Below are positions 7,939 through 15,867 of a stretch of 64,000 nucleotides of DNA, one piece after another (position 1 is the first letter of the stretch; every line of letters begins with the position of its first letter). The notes below the pieces were generated by a model. It ran no database searches, was not told where the DNA came from, and saw only the letters and a program-made list of their open reading frames with translations. The stretch is taken from NCBI GenBank assembly GCA_016184115.1, contig JACPDH010000045.1, forward strand, positions 1-64,000, read 5' to 3'. The stretch is from Acidobacteriota bacterium. GTDB lineage: Bacteria; Acidobacteriota; Thermoanaerobaculia; Gp7-AA8. The position numbers and the translations under genes were made by a program.

Positions 7939-8905
7939 CGGTCGTGGTCCCGAGGCGCTTCGCCGCCTCTTCTCGACGCGCACTCCGGCATTCCGCGCGG
8001 TCGTGAGAACTTTGGAGAAGCTGATCGACGTCGACGTCAACGTCCTCGTCACCGGCGAATCAGGCAGCGGCAAAGACTACGTCGCCGAAGCGCTTCATGT
8101 TTGTGGCGTGCGAGCAGCGCGCCCCTTCGTCAGGATCGACTGCTCGAGCATCCCCCCCGACCTCTTCGAGAGCGAGCTTTTCGGCTTCGAGAAGGGTACG
8201 TTCACCGACGCGAAGGCGAACAAGCCGGGGCGGCTCGAGTCGGTGCGGGGCGGAACGCTCTACCTCGACGAGATCGGCGGCATCCCTGCCGCGCTCCAGG
8301 CGAAGCTTCTTCGCGTGATCGAGCAAAGGCAGTTCACGCGGCTGGGAGGGACGCGACCGATCGAGCTCGATGCGAGGATCATCGCCTCCGCGACGGATCT
8401 CGAGCCACGCCGTCAGGGCAGTCATTCGCTTCGCGGCGATCTCCTCTATCGCCTCAGCGTCGTGACGATCGAGTTGCCGCCACTGCGCGAGAGGGTTGAC
8501 GACATCGCCGCGCTCGCGCGTCGCTTCGCACGCGACGCGGCCGCGCGCCACCACCGCCCGCGCCGCCCGCTCGCCGACGAGACGCTCGCGCTTCTCAGCG
8601 CGTACCCGTGGCCCGGAAACGTGCGCGAGCTCGCCTCCGTCGTCGATCGCGCTGTCGTACTCGAAGACGGGAGCGAGCTGACGCCGGCGTCGCTGCCGCG
8701 GGAGACGCTGCTTCGCGGCGATGCGCTCGTAGCCTCCGCGTCGCGCGGACTCTGGACCCTCGCCGAGCTCGAACGGCGTTACGCGCTGGCCGTTCTCGAT
8801 TCCGTCGGAGGCAATGGCTCCCGCGCCGCAAAGATCCTCGGGATCAGCAGAAAGACGCTGATCGAAAAGCGGCGGCGATGGGGTCGCGCGGAGAGAGCGA
8901 AATGA
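7922..8905 (+). CDS. AAA+ enhancer-binding-type regulator with Fis-like HTH
   Basis: The protein consists of an AAA+ domain (residues about 15-250) and a C-terminal Fis-type helix-turn-helix (NGSRAAKILGISRKTL). Visible motifs are Walker A GESGSGKD, Walker B GTLYLDEIG and LFGFEKGTFTDA. The last corresponds to the GAFTGA loop that contacts sigma-54; here it reads GTFTDA. No receiver or other sensory domain precedes the ATPase. It overlaps rsfS by 17 bases. It could be a sigma-54 activator with altered contacts, or a relative that no longer engages sigma-54. Confidence 0.9.
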   Translation: MPARSSGRGPEALRRLFSTRTPAFRAVVRTLEKLIDVDVNVLVTGESGSGKDYVAEALHVCGVRAARPFVRIDCSSIPPDLFESELFGFEKGTFTDAKANKPGRLESVRGGTLYLDEIGGIPAALQAKLLRVIEQRQFTRLGGTRPIELDARIIASATDLEPRRQGSHSLRGDLLYRLSVVTIELPPLRERVDDIAALARRFARDAAARHHRPRRPLADETLALLSAYPWPGNVRELASVVDRAVVLEDGSELTPASLPRETLLRGDALVASASRGLWTLAELERRYALAVLDSVGGNGSRAAKILGISRKTLIEKRRRWGRAERAK

Positions 8906-8960
8906 GGCCGGAACGGCCCAAAAAACGTAGCTTCTGGAGGATGGCGCGAGGGCGGAACGC

Positions 8961-9431
8961 GTGAAATTAAACCTGATCTGGATTCGTTCCACCTCTGACG
9001 CGGAGGTCAGGGAAGTAATCGACCGTTACCTCAATCGAATCAAGCATTTCTTTCCGATCGAGGTCACGGAGGTCGCTCCGCAGAAAGCTAGACAGGGAAA
9101 AAGCGGTGCATCTATCATGCACGCCGATTCCGAGAAGCTGCTGAACGCGATTCCGCAACGAGGGACTGTGGTCGTCCTCGATGAGCGCGGAGACGCGATG
9201 ACGTCTTTGAAGTTCGCCGGATGGCTCGAGAAAGAAATCGAAAGGCAGCCACACGGCATCCATTTCGTGATGGGCGGTGACGTCGGGTTCGACGACAGTG
9301 TGCGGAAGCGGGCTCAGAAGCTCCTCTCGCTCTCTTCGATGACCCTGCCGCACCAGCTTGCACGTGCACTCCTCGTGGAACAGATCTACCGGGCGTGCAC
9401 GCTAATGAGAAACGTTCCATACCATAAGTAA
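8961..9431 (+). CDS. rlmH: 23S rRNA pseudouridine-1915 N3-methyltransferase RlmH
   Basis: This SPOUT-family methyltransferase shows the conserved VVLDERGDAMTS and HFVMGGDVGFDD segments and the C-terminal RACTLMRNVPYHK, with the Tyr-His that close the SAM site. It methylates pseudouridine 1915 in helix 69 on assembled ribosomes. The start is the GTG at 8961; the 156-residue length is normal. It fits the ribosome-biogenesis theme of the preceding genes. Confidence 0.96.
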   Translation: MKLNLIWIRSTSDAEVREVIDRYLNRIKHFFPIEVTEVAPQKARQGKSGASIMHADSEKLLNAIPQRGTVVVLDERGDAMTSLKFAGWLEKEIERQPHGIHFVMGGDVGFDDSVRKRAQKLLSLSSMTLPHQLARALLVEQIYRACTLMRNVPYHK

Positions 9432-9448
9432 GGGAGGCCCTGGGGCCA

Positions 9449-9820
9449 ATGCCGACAAAGACCAAAGTGAAGCCGAATCGCTGGGACGCACAGCGTAAAA
9501 AGCTGCTCGACAAGCAGCGCCAGATGATCGACTCGTACACGCGCGACCGGGCAGCCGGCAACGAGCAGCCTGAGGACGGCATCCAGGATCTGGCCGACAA
9601 GGCGGCGAACGCCTACTCGAAGGAGCTGAACTTCTCTCTCTCCGACGCCGATCGCGACACGCTCATGCAGATCGAAGAGGCACTCGAACGGCTGAAGGAG
9701 AACCAGTACGGCTCCTGCGCGAACTGCACGAACGACATCAGCGAGAAGCGCCTGGAGGCAGTCCCCTGGGCCACCTTCTGCATCGATTGTCAGGAGTTGC
9801 AGGAAAAGGGAATGCTGTAA
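9449..9820 (+). CDS. DksA/TraR-family C4 zinc finger protein
   Basis: The 123-residue protein has a helical N-terminal half and a C-terminal C4 zinc finger (CANCTNDI, then CIDCQEL) as in DksA/TraR proteins, which bind in the RNA polymerase secondary channel. The coiled-coil tip acidic pair typical of DksA is not obvious, so the regulatory mode is uncertain. A hairpin terminator follows at 9851. Confidence 0.88.
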   Translation: MPTKTKVKPNRWDAQRKKLLDKQRQMIDSYTRDRAAGNEQPEDGIQDLADKAANAYSKELNFSLSDADRDTLMQIEEALERLKENQYGSCANCTNDISEKRLEAVPWATFCIDCQELQEKGML

Positions 9821-9850
9821 TTCGAGCGTCGACTCACGACTGAATCCACG

Positions 9851-9880
9851 AGAGGGGCGCATCTTTGCGCCTCTTTCGCG
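9851..9880 (+). terminator. Probable intrinsic terminator after the DksA-like gene
   Basis: AGAGGGGCGCA pairs with TGCGCCTCT across a short TCTT loop, with a two-base bulge on the left arm, and is followed by a short T stretch. It lies 31 bases after the stop codon. Confidence 0.5.
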
Positions 9881-9919
9881 TTTCGGGGGCGGAGAGCGCA
9901 CCTACGCAAGTGAAACCCT

Positions 9920-10011
9920 GAAGTTAGAAGTTAGAACGATGAATGTTGAATCCAGAAAAGACCCGGAGCTCCTTTCTGGATCCAACATTCATCGTTCTAA
10001 CATCTAACTTC
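9920..10011. repeat. Heptad inverted-repeat element, family A (copy 1)
   Basis: The left arm reads in 7-base register: AAGTTAG, AAGTTAG, AACGATG, AATGTTG, AATCCAG. After a short GC-rich loop the right arm is its inverse, with CATTCATCGTTCTAA and CTAACTTC. It fills the gap between the DksA-like gene and holA. Related copies are at 11431, 30851, 42497 and 57055. Confidence 0.85.
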
Positions 10012-10047
10012 AAACCAAACCGGCCCAGCGCGCATATCTGAAATCCC

Positions 10048-11427
10048 ATGCCCACCACGCCCGCAAAGCTGACCGCCGAAATCGAGAAAGGCAAGCTCCC
10101 CGCGATGATCCTCGTCGGCGGGAACAACGAGTTCCTCGTCGATCACGCGTTCATTGCGATCCGCGATGCGTTGATCGCGACGAACCCGGGCCTCGCGGTG
10201 CAGAACTTCGGCGAGGTCACCGACCTGACCGTCGTCATCGACGACTACCGTACCTTCTCGCTCTTCGCGCGTCCGCGCCTGCTGATCGTCCCCGAGGTCA
10301 ATGCGTTCATTTCACGCAAGGAACTTCTCGGAACGTACGAGAAGGCGATCGGTGACTGGAAGTCGGCGAAGACTGACAGAAAGCGCGACTCCGCACTCGC
10401 GAAGCTCCTGCACACGCTCGGCCTCGCCGGGCTCGACACCGACATGACCGACGCGGAGATCGCACGCGGCCTGGGCGTGGAGCCATCACAAACTCTCTCC
10501 GACATGCTCGCGGTCGCGAAAGCGGGAGGAAAGCGTGCCTCGCGTGGCGAGAGCGACGCCGCACTACTCGCGGAAACGGCGAACAGTGGCGGCGCTCCGT
10601 CGACGACGCTACTCATGAAGACCGGGGCGATGCCCGAGGCGTCGGCAACGATCGACGCCATCGATCGCGCCGGTGCCGTCGTCGTCTGCGACCTTTCGCG
10701 CGAAAAAGTGCTCACCGTGCTCGAGCGCGCGATCAAGGAAGTCGAAGACGAGTCGGGTGCTTCTTTCGACGACACCGCGATCAACTCGATGCGCCAGCGT
10801 CTCGGCATCGACCGGATGCTCGCCGACAAGTTTTCGAAGGAGATCCCCGACATCCGCAGTTTCGTCAACGAGGCGACGCGCCTCGCGACTTACGCGGGCG
10901 ACGGCAAGCGCGTCACCGCCGCGATCGTCAAGGAACAGATCGCTGAGGTTGCGGGAGGTGCGCGATTCGAATTCGCGTCGCTCGTGACCGAAGGGAAGCC
11001 GGTCGAAGCGGTCGGGAAGCTGCGCGATCTCGTCGCACAGGCGCGTCGCGACGATCCGGCGATGCCGGTGGAGATCGCCGTCGGCCGCTTCATCTTCCCA
11101 CTCGCAGACGAGCTTCGCCAGATGCTCGCGATCCAGTCGTTCTGCAGGCAACGTGGCATCGACGCGAAGCGCGGCATCCCGTATCCGATGTTCAAAGACC
11201 GCCTCGCTGATGAGATCAACGCGTACCTCACGGCGAATGGCATCGCGAAACAGAAGGCGCATCCCTTTCCACTTCACAAGCGTTTCGAAGCGTCGCGTCG
11301 CTACGGCGAACAGCAACTGATCGACTCGCTGGCCGAGCTCGCACGCCTCGAAGTTTCGCGCAAGTCGGGCGGAACCGCGGCGGAGTTAGGGCTCGAGCTC
11401 GCGGTGCTGAGGCTGGGAGCGCGGTAG
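10048..11427 (+). CDS. holA: DNA polymerase III delta subunit-like protein
   Basis: The N-terminus (LPAMILVGGNNEFLVDHAF, then FSLFARPRLLIVPEV) and the C-terminal helical half (PVEIAVGRFIFPLADELRQML, HPFPLHKRFEASRRY) fit the delta subunit of the clamp loader, which opens the beta clamp. It is 459 residues long against roughly 340 in typical HolA. The extra length is mostly a charged, Ala-rich insertion around residues 95-185, between the ligand-loading strand and VVVCDLS. The assignment is good at fold level but the family is divergent. Heptad repeat elements flank it on both sides. Confidence 0.8.
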   Translation: MPTTPAKLTAEIEKGKLPAMILVGGNNEFLVDHAFIAIRDALIATNPGLAVQNFGEVTDLTVVIDDYRTFSLFARPRLLIVPEVNAFISRKELLGTYEKAIGDWKSAKTDRKRDSALAKLLHTLGLAGLDTDMTDAEIARGLGVEPSQTLSDMLAVAKAGGKRASRGESDAALLAETANSGGAPSTTLLMKTGAMPEASATIDAIDRAGAVVVCDLSREKVLTVLERAIKEVEDESGASFDDTAINSMRQRLGIDRMLADKFSKEIPDIRSFVNEATRLATYAGDGKRVTAAIVKEQIAEVAGGARFEFASLVTEGKPVEAVGKLRDLVAQARRDDPAMPVEIAVGRFIFPLADELRQMLAIQSFCRQRGIDAKRGIPYPMFKDRLADEINAYLTANGIAKQKAHPFPLHKRFEASRRYGEQQLIDSLAELARLEVSRKSGGTAAELGLELAVLRLGAR

Positions 11428-11430
11428 AAG

Positions 11431-11538
11431 CTGAAGTTAGAACGTAGAACGATGAATGTTGAACCCAGAAAGAGAACCATTGCAGGTGCGGTCTCCCTTT
11501 CTGGGTTCGACATTCATCGTTCTACGTTCTAACTTCAG
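11431..11538. repeat. Heptad inverted-repeat element, family A (copy 2)
   Basis: The units AAGTTAG, AACGTAG, AACGATG, AATGTTG and AACCCAG run left to right, and the inverse runs back to CTAACTTCAG at 11538. The arms are nearly perfect over about 29 outer bases, with a second inner pairing (CCAGAAAG/CTTTCTGG). It begins four bases after the holA stop. Confidence 0.88.
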
Positions 11539-11580
11539 CCTCTTTTTCCGCCTCCTGTCCTCGTACCGCATAATCTCCGG

Positions 11581-12819
11581 ATGTTCGACGGCGTGACCCG
11601 CGAGCAGTGGAAGTCGCTTCTTGCCGCGATGAGCGGCTGGATGCTCGACTCGATGGACTTCCTCCTCTTCACGTTCGCAATCGGCGCGATCCAGAGCGAG
11701 TTCGGCCTCCCCTCGCGATCGATGGGACTACTGATGTCGGTCGCTCTCTTCGCCGGAGCCGCGGGCGGACTCCTCTTCGGCCGCCTCGCCGACCGCTATG
11801 GCCGCGTCCGGGCGATGACCTGGAGCATCCTCGTCTACTCGCTTGCAACGGGAGGACTCGCAACCTCACAGAGCGTCGTGGCGCTCGTCTTCTGGCGAGC
11901 GCTGGTCGGTCTGGGGATGGGAGGAGAGTGGGCGTGCGGCGCGGTGCTCGTCGCCGAGACGTGGCCTGCGAAGCATCGCGCGAAGGCGATCGGCATCATG
12001 CAGTCAGGTTGGGCCATCGGCGCTCTCGCCGCCGCGGGCCTCTCCGCGCTCATGCTCGAGCGGTACGGCTGGCGCGCCCTCTTTCTCGCCGGCCTTCTCC
12101 CATCAGTTGCGGCGTTCTTCATTCGGAGGCACGTTCGCGAGCCGGAGATTTGGAGTGCCGCCGGAAGAACGAAGGGGCCGTCGCCCGGATTCGCGGGGCT
12201 CTTCTCCGCGACCCTTGCGAAGCGGACACTGGTCGCATCGCTGCTCGCGAGCTGCGTGCTCGTCGCCTACTGGGGGCTGATGACCTGGCTTCCGTCGTTC
12301 CTTGCGACTCCGATCGAGCGGGGAGGAGCGGGACTGACGATCACGAAGTCGGCGCTGTGGACGGTGCTGATCCAGCTCGGTGCGTTCGTTGGCTACGTCT
12401 CGTTCGGCTGGATTGCCGACCGAATCGGGAGACGTCCGGCGTTCACGCTCTTCATGGCTGGTGCGCTCGTCACGATTCCGATCTATGCGATGGCGGCGTC
12501 GAACATCAAGGTGCTGCTCTTCGTCGGGCCACTCGTCGGCTACTTCGCGCACGGCTACTTCGCCGTCTTCGGGGCGCTTCTCGCCGAGCTCTACCCGACG
12601 GCGATCCGCGCGACTGGACAAGGCTTCTGCTACAACGTCGGTCGGCTCGCGTCTGCACTCAGCCCCTACTTCATCGGGAAGGCGGCGGAGCGGGGTGGAA
12701 TCGGCGTGGCGTTAGGCGTCGATGCGCTCTTCTTCGGTCTCGCCGCCTGGCTCGTCTGGCTTCTCCCCGAAACACGGATGCTCGACCTCGAGACGCCGCG
12801 CGAAGAGCGTGCGGCATGA
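11581..12819 (+). CDS. MFS transporter
   Basis: This 412-residue protein has about twelve hydrophobic segments and the MFS signature GRLADRYGRVR between helices 2 and 3, with a related GWIADRIGRRP between helices 8 and 9. DSMDFLLF in helix 1 resembles carriers of organic acids and sialic acid. Its stop overlaps pxpA by four bases, which suggests a substrate linked to 5-oxoproline or a related amide, but that is inference from context. It sits in the inner membrane. Confidence 0.88.
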   Translation: MFDGVTREQWKSLLAAMSGWMLDSMDFLLFTFAIGAIQSEFGLPSRSMGLLMSVALFAGAAGGLLFGRLADRYGRVRAMTWSILVYSLATGGLATSQSVVALVFWRALVGLGMGGEWACGAVLVAETWPAKHRAKAIGIMQSGWAIGALAAAGLSALMLERYGWRALFLAGLLPSVAAFFIRRHVREPEIWSAAGRTKGPSPGFAGLFSATLAKRTLVASLLASCVLVAYWGLMTWLPSFLATPIERGGAGLTITKSALWTVLIQLGAFVGYVSFGWIADRIGRRPAFTLFMAGALVTIPIYAMAASNIKVLLFVGPLVGYFAHGYFAVFGALLAELYPTAIRATGQGFCYNVGRLASALSPYFIGKAAERGGIGVALGVDALFFGLAAWLVWLLPETRMLDLETPREERAA

Positions 12820-13568
12820 CGGCGATCGACATCAGCTGCGATCTCGGCGAGGCAACGACGGCCGATGAGCACGCGACCGAACGTGAGCTTTGGCCTCTCG
12901 TCGATTCGGCGAATGTCGCCTGCGGGGGGCACGCGGGGGATGCGACTTCGATGTTCGAGGCGGCAACGCTCGCGCGACGGCTCGGTGTGCGACTCGGCGC
13001 GCATCCGTCGTTCCCCGATCGCGAGGGCTTTGGCAGAACGCGGATCGAGATCGGCGACGACGATCTCGTAGCCTCGCTTGCTAGCCAGATCGCGGCCCTC
13101 CGTGCGATCGCCGAGGCCGCCGGAGTCCAGCTCGAGCGCGTCAAGGCGCATGGCGCTCTCCATAACCTCGCGCATCGAGACCTGACCCTCGCGCGGCTGC
13201 TCGTGCGCGCCACCGAAGAGAGCTGTCGAGGGAGCGCGATCGTCTGTGCGGCGAGCTCGGCGATGGAGACAGCAGCACGCGAACGGGGCTTCCCGGTCGT
13301 GCGCGAGGCCTTCGCTGACCGTCGCTACCTCCCCGACGGCGCGCTCGTCCCTCGAAGCGACGCCCGCGCCCTACTCGAAGGTCCGGGCGATGCTGCAGCA
13401 CAAGCAGTCTCGATTGCGACGCGTAACGTCGCCGTCGCGATCGATGGGAGCGAGATCGCAGTCGCTTGGGACACGATCTGCATCCACTCCGACATGCGAG
13501 ATTCCGTACGGCGGCTCGTCGCAATCCGGGCGGCTCTCGCAGCGGCGGGAGTGGGCGAGACGATTTAG
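12816..13568 (+). CDS. pxpA: 5-oxoprolinase subunit A (LamB/YcsF family)
   Basis: The N-terminus TAIDISCDLGEA and the segments NVACGGHAGD, RLGAHPSFPDREGFGR and VKAHGALHN are typical of LamB/YcsF proteins, which act with PxpB and PxpC in ATP-dependent hydrolysis of 5-oxoproline to glutamate. The ATG at 12816 overlaps the MFS stop, giving 250 residues, the family norm; a longer frame upstream is shadow sequence. PxpB and PxpC are not in the window, so the complex would need genes elsewhere. Confidence 0.92.
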   Translation: MTAIDISCDLGEATTADEHATERELWPLVDSANVACGGHAGDATSMFEAATLARRLGVRLGAHPSFPDREGFGRTRIEIGDDDLVASLASQIAALRAIAEAAGVQLERVKAHGALHNLAHRDLTLARLLVRATEESCRGSAIVCAASSAMETAARERGFPVVREAFADRRYLPDGALVPRSDARALLEGPGDAAAQAVSIATRNVAVAIDGSEIAVAWDTICIHSDMRDSVRRLVAIRAALAAAGVGETI

Positions 13569-13598
13569 GCGCGACTCTGATGACCTTGCGTCCGTCCG

Positions 13599-14360
13599 CT
13601 ACCTGCGCCGGCGCCGCCTCCGCCGCCGGTGGCTGCCGTCGGCGGGCTCTCCCTCGCCACGACCCTCGGTGGCGGCTTCGGAACGATCACTATCGATCGC
13701 ACCACCCCGCGCGACGTCTTCAACTTCGGCGTGCCCGTGTAGCGGCTCGCCGTCCGACGTCGCAGGGCACTCATCACCGCGCGGTCCCCGCGCCCGTTCG
13801 AGCTCGCTCCAGTCCGCGCTGCGCTCGTTCGCCTCACTCGTTGCGGATGCCTCGTCAAGAGGCACGTCTACTCGCCAATCGCCTAACGGCGAGAGCTCTT
13901 CGCTCGTGGGCGATTCGGCGATCTCATCGCCAAGGCCTACATGCAGCGGCGCGCTCTCGACTCCCGGCACGCGTTCGCGCTCGCGAACGCCGATCGACAC
14001 GCGCAACGGATCCTCGGCCCACTGGCAGAGCCAGAGTGGTGGCAGGCTTCGTCTGTCGCTCTTCCAGAGCCGGACGTGCGTGTCGCCAGGCACTCGGCGG
14101 CGGAATGTGCGAGGAACGACCTGTCGCACGTCGGCCGGTTTATAGCCACGAGCGAACAGCTCGCTCCGCTCGATGCGGATGATGTCGCTACGCCTCTTCG
14201 GCTCATAGCGAAGCTCTTCGTCGTAGTTCGCGTACCAGTGACAACTCCCATTCAAATGCACGGCACGCCCGCGACGAGCGGCGCGGAGCCGCTTCGACAC
14301 GAACGGGAAGAGCACGACGAATAGGAGACCCAGGGCCGCGAATGCCGCAATGACGTGCAT
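13599..14360 (-). CDS. Membrane-anchored hypothetical protein with Arg-rich tail
   Basis: I do not recognise this 253-residue protein. It starts with a hydrophobic segment (VIAAFAALGLLFVVLFPFV) followed by basic residues, so it is probably N-terminally anchored with the rest cytoplasmic. Residues about 35-130 look folded (HLNGSCHWYANYDEE, FRRRVPGDTHVRLW). The remainder is acidic and low in complexity, ending in nine arginines. A TTA-GGC codon pair, the form seen in genes across this window, supports this frame. It converges on pxpA. Competing plus-strand frames are longer but show no recognisable fold. Confidence 0.55.
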   Translation of the reverse strand: MHVIAAFAALGLLFVVLFPFVSKRLRAARRGRAVHLNGSCHWYANYDEELRYEPKRRSDIIRIERSELFARGYKPADVRQVVPRTFRRRVPGDTHVRLWKSDRRSLPPLWLCQWAEDPLRVSIGVRERERVPGVESAPLHVGLGDEIAESPTSEELSPLGDWRVDVPLDEASATSEANERSADWSELERARGPRGDECPATSDGEPLHGHAEVEDVARGGAIDSDRSEAATEGRGEGEPADGSHRRRRRRRRR

Positions 14361-14468
14361 TCACCAGCAAGTATCTGACACTTTAGTCATCAATCGGTAG
14401 TGTCTGCCCGCTCGATCTCGTTTCGGAGCGAGCGCTCCCACCAGCCATGGAATCAGGAAAAACCGCTC

Positions 14469-14576
14469 TTGTGGCCGAAGTTTTCAACTTGGCCGATTCC
14501 TCCTTACGACGGGGCCGAAGATGGAATCTTCGGCCACAAACGTCCAATCCCCGCGCGGCGGATTGGAATCCGCCGC
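14469..14576. repeat. Two adjacent inverted repeats upstream of the Arg-tail protein
   Basis: TTGTGGCCGAAG (14469-14480) and CTTCGGCCACAA (14528-14539) form perfect 12-base arms 47 bases apart. Just after lies GCGGCGGATT (14555-14564) with AATCCGCCGC (14567-14576), a tight hairpin. GGCGGAT hairpins of the same kind occur at 35764 and 36216. Nothing else is recognisable in 14361-14590. Confidence 0.7.
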
Positions 14577-14590
14577 CACGAAGAGACTAC

Positions 14591-14977
14591 TCAGACGCTG
14601 ATCGTCGACGCAGTTTCCGCCTGCTTGACCGACTTGATTCGGTTCTCCCGATCGACGAAAACGAGTGTCGGGCGATGCCCTTCGATCTCGCACGGTTCGA
14701 GAGCGCAGTAGCACGCGATGATGACGAGGTCGCCAACCTCGACCAGGCGGGCGGCGGCTCCATTCACACAGATTTCCCCGTAGCCGGCCTTGCCCTCGAT
14801 TGCATAGGTCTCGAACCGCGTGCCGCGCGTGACGTTGTAGATCTCGACCTTTTCGTACGGGAGAAGGCCCGCCGCGTCGAGCAGGTCGCGGTCGATCGTG
14901 ATCGACCCTTCGTAGTCGACGTTCGCCTCGGTCACGGTAGCGCGGTGAATCTTGCAGCGAAGAAAGGTCCGGGTCAT
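14591..14977 (-). CDS. panD: Aspartate 1-decarboxylase
   Basis: PanD makes beta-alanine from aspartate for pantothenate. The proenzyme self-cleavage site is visible as YEGSITID, with Gly24-Ser25, which yields the pyruvoyl group. TRGTRFETYAI and NGAAARLVEVGDLVIIACY match the beta-barrel core. The start is the ATG at 14977 after GAGGAG; the frame continues upstream only as antisense of panC. The 128-residue length is normal. It is the last gene of the dnk-panB-panC-panD run. Confidence 0.97.
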   Translation of the reverse strand: MTRTFLRCKIHRATVTEANVDYEGSITIDRDLLDAAGLLPYEKVEIYNVTRGTRFETYAIEGKAGYGEICVNGAAARLVEVGDLVIIACYCALEPCEIEGHRPTLVFVDRENRIKSVKQAETASTISV

Positions 14978-14987
14978 GGGGAGCTCC

Positions 14988-15860
14988 TCAGGTGGCGGGA
15001 GTCGTCGCGCCATCGCTCGGCGCAACGATTCGGAGATTGTCGATGAGTCTCGTGCGGCCGACGCGAATCGCACCGACGGCGAGCAGCTCGCAATCGCGCG
15101 ATTCGGTGGCCAGGAACGTTCGCGGGTCGACGAGGCGAAGGTAGTCGATCTCGACGGGCAACCCGCGCAGCGCATTTGTCATCGTCGCTTCGGCCTCGTC
15201 CGTCGAGGCGCCACGCCGGACCGCTGCAACCCCTTCGCTCAACGCAGCGTGAAATCGCGGCGCCAGCGCGCGTTCTTCGGGCGATAGGTAGGCATTGCGC
15301 GACGACATTGCGAGCCCGTCGTGCTCGCGCGCTGTCTCACCAAATGCAAGTTCAACGGGCAAGTCGAGATCGCGCACCATTCGGTCGATCACGGCACACT
15401 GTTGCGCATCTTTTCGCCCAAACACCGCGAGGTCAGGCTGCACGATATTGAAGAGCTTGAGGACGACCGTCGCAACCCCTTCGAAGTGTCCCGGCCGCCG
15501 CTCCCCCTCGAGCGGCGCGCTGACGCCGCTTACGCGGACACGGGTCGCGTGCCCCTCGGGGTAGACCGTCGCAATGCCCGGTAAGAAGATGGCGTCGACG
15601 CATCGCGCCTCGAGGAGCGCAACGTCGCGCGCCTCGTCGCGCGGATAGCGTGAGAAGTCTTCGTTAGGCCCGAACTGCGTCGGGTTGACGAAGATCGACA
15701 CGACGACGAAGCCGCAACCGCGCTCGCGCGCGAGATCGACCAGCGAAAGATGCCCCTCGTGGAGGAATCCCATCGTCGGCACGAAGCCGATGCGGAGCCC
15801 CTCCGCGCGCGCGGCGCGCAGCGCGTCACGAATCTCGTCGACGCCCGTACAGAGATTCAT
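14988..15860 (-). CDS. panC: Pantoate-beta-alanine ligase
   Basis: PanC condenses pantoate with beta-alanine using ATP. The nucleotide-binding FVPTMGFLHEGHLSL (HxGH), FVNPTQFGPNEDF and the KMSKS-like MSSRNAYLSPEER are present. I start at the ATG at 15860 (MNLCTGVDEIRDA), seven bases after the panB stop at 15868; the longer frame to 15914 overlaps panB. The result is 290 residues, the usual size. Confidence 0.97.
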   Translation of the reverse strand: MNLCTGVDEIRDALRAARAEGLRIGFVPTMGFLHEGHLSLVDLARERGCGFVVVSIFVNPTQFGPNEDFSRYPRDEARDVALLEARCVDAIFLPGIATVYPEGHATRVRVSGVSAPLEGERRPGHFEGVATVVLKLFNIVQPDLAVFGRKDAQQCAVIDRMVRDLDLPVELAFGETAREHDGLAMSSRNAYLSPEERALAPRFHAALSEGVAAVRRGASTDEAEATMTNALRGLPVEIDYLRLVDPRTFLATESRDCELLAVGAIRVGRTRLIDNLRIVAPSDGATTPAT

Positions 15861-15867
15861 CGCGCGA

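Noticed and set aside
11607-12815. Upstream extension of the pxpA frame making a 653-residue protein
   Set aside because: This part overlaps the MFS gene in another frame and is Arg-rich; PxpA similarity begins exactly at the ATG at 12816.
13466-14182. Plus-strand frame overlapping the Arg-tail hypothetical gene
   Set aside because: It is Arg/Ser-rich without a fold. The minus frame has an N-terminal membrane anchor and a TTA-GGC codon pair as in other genes, though confidence is only moderate.
14400-14590. Possible small genes between panD and the Arg-tail gene
   Set aside because: The frames are short, lack ribosome sites and coincide with inverted repeats.
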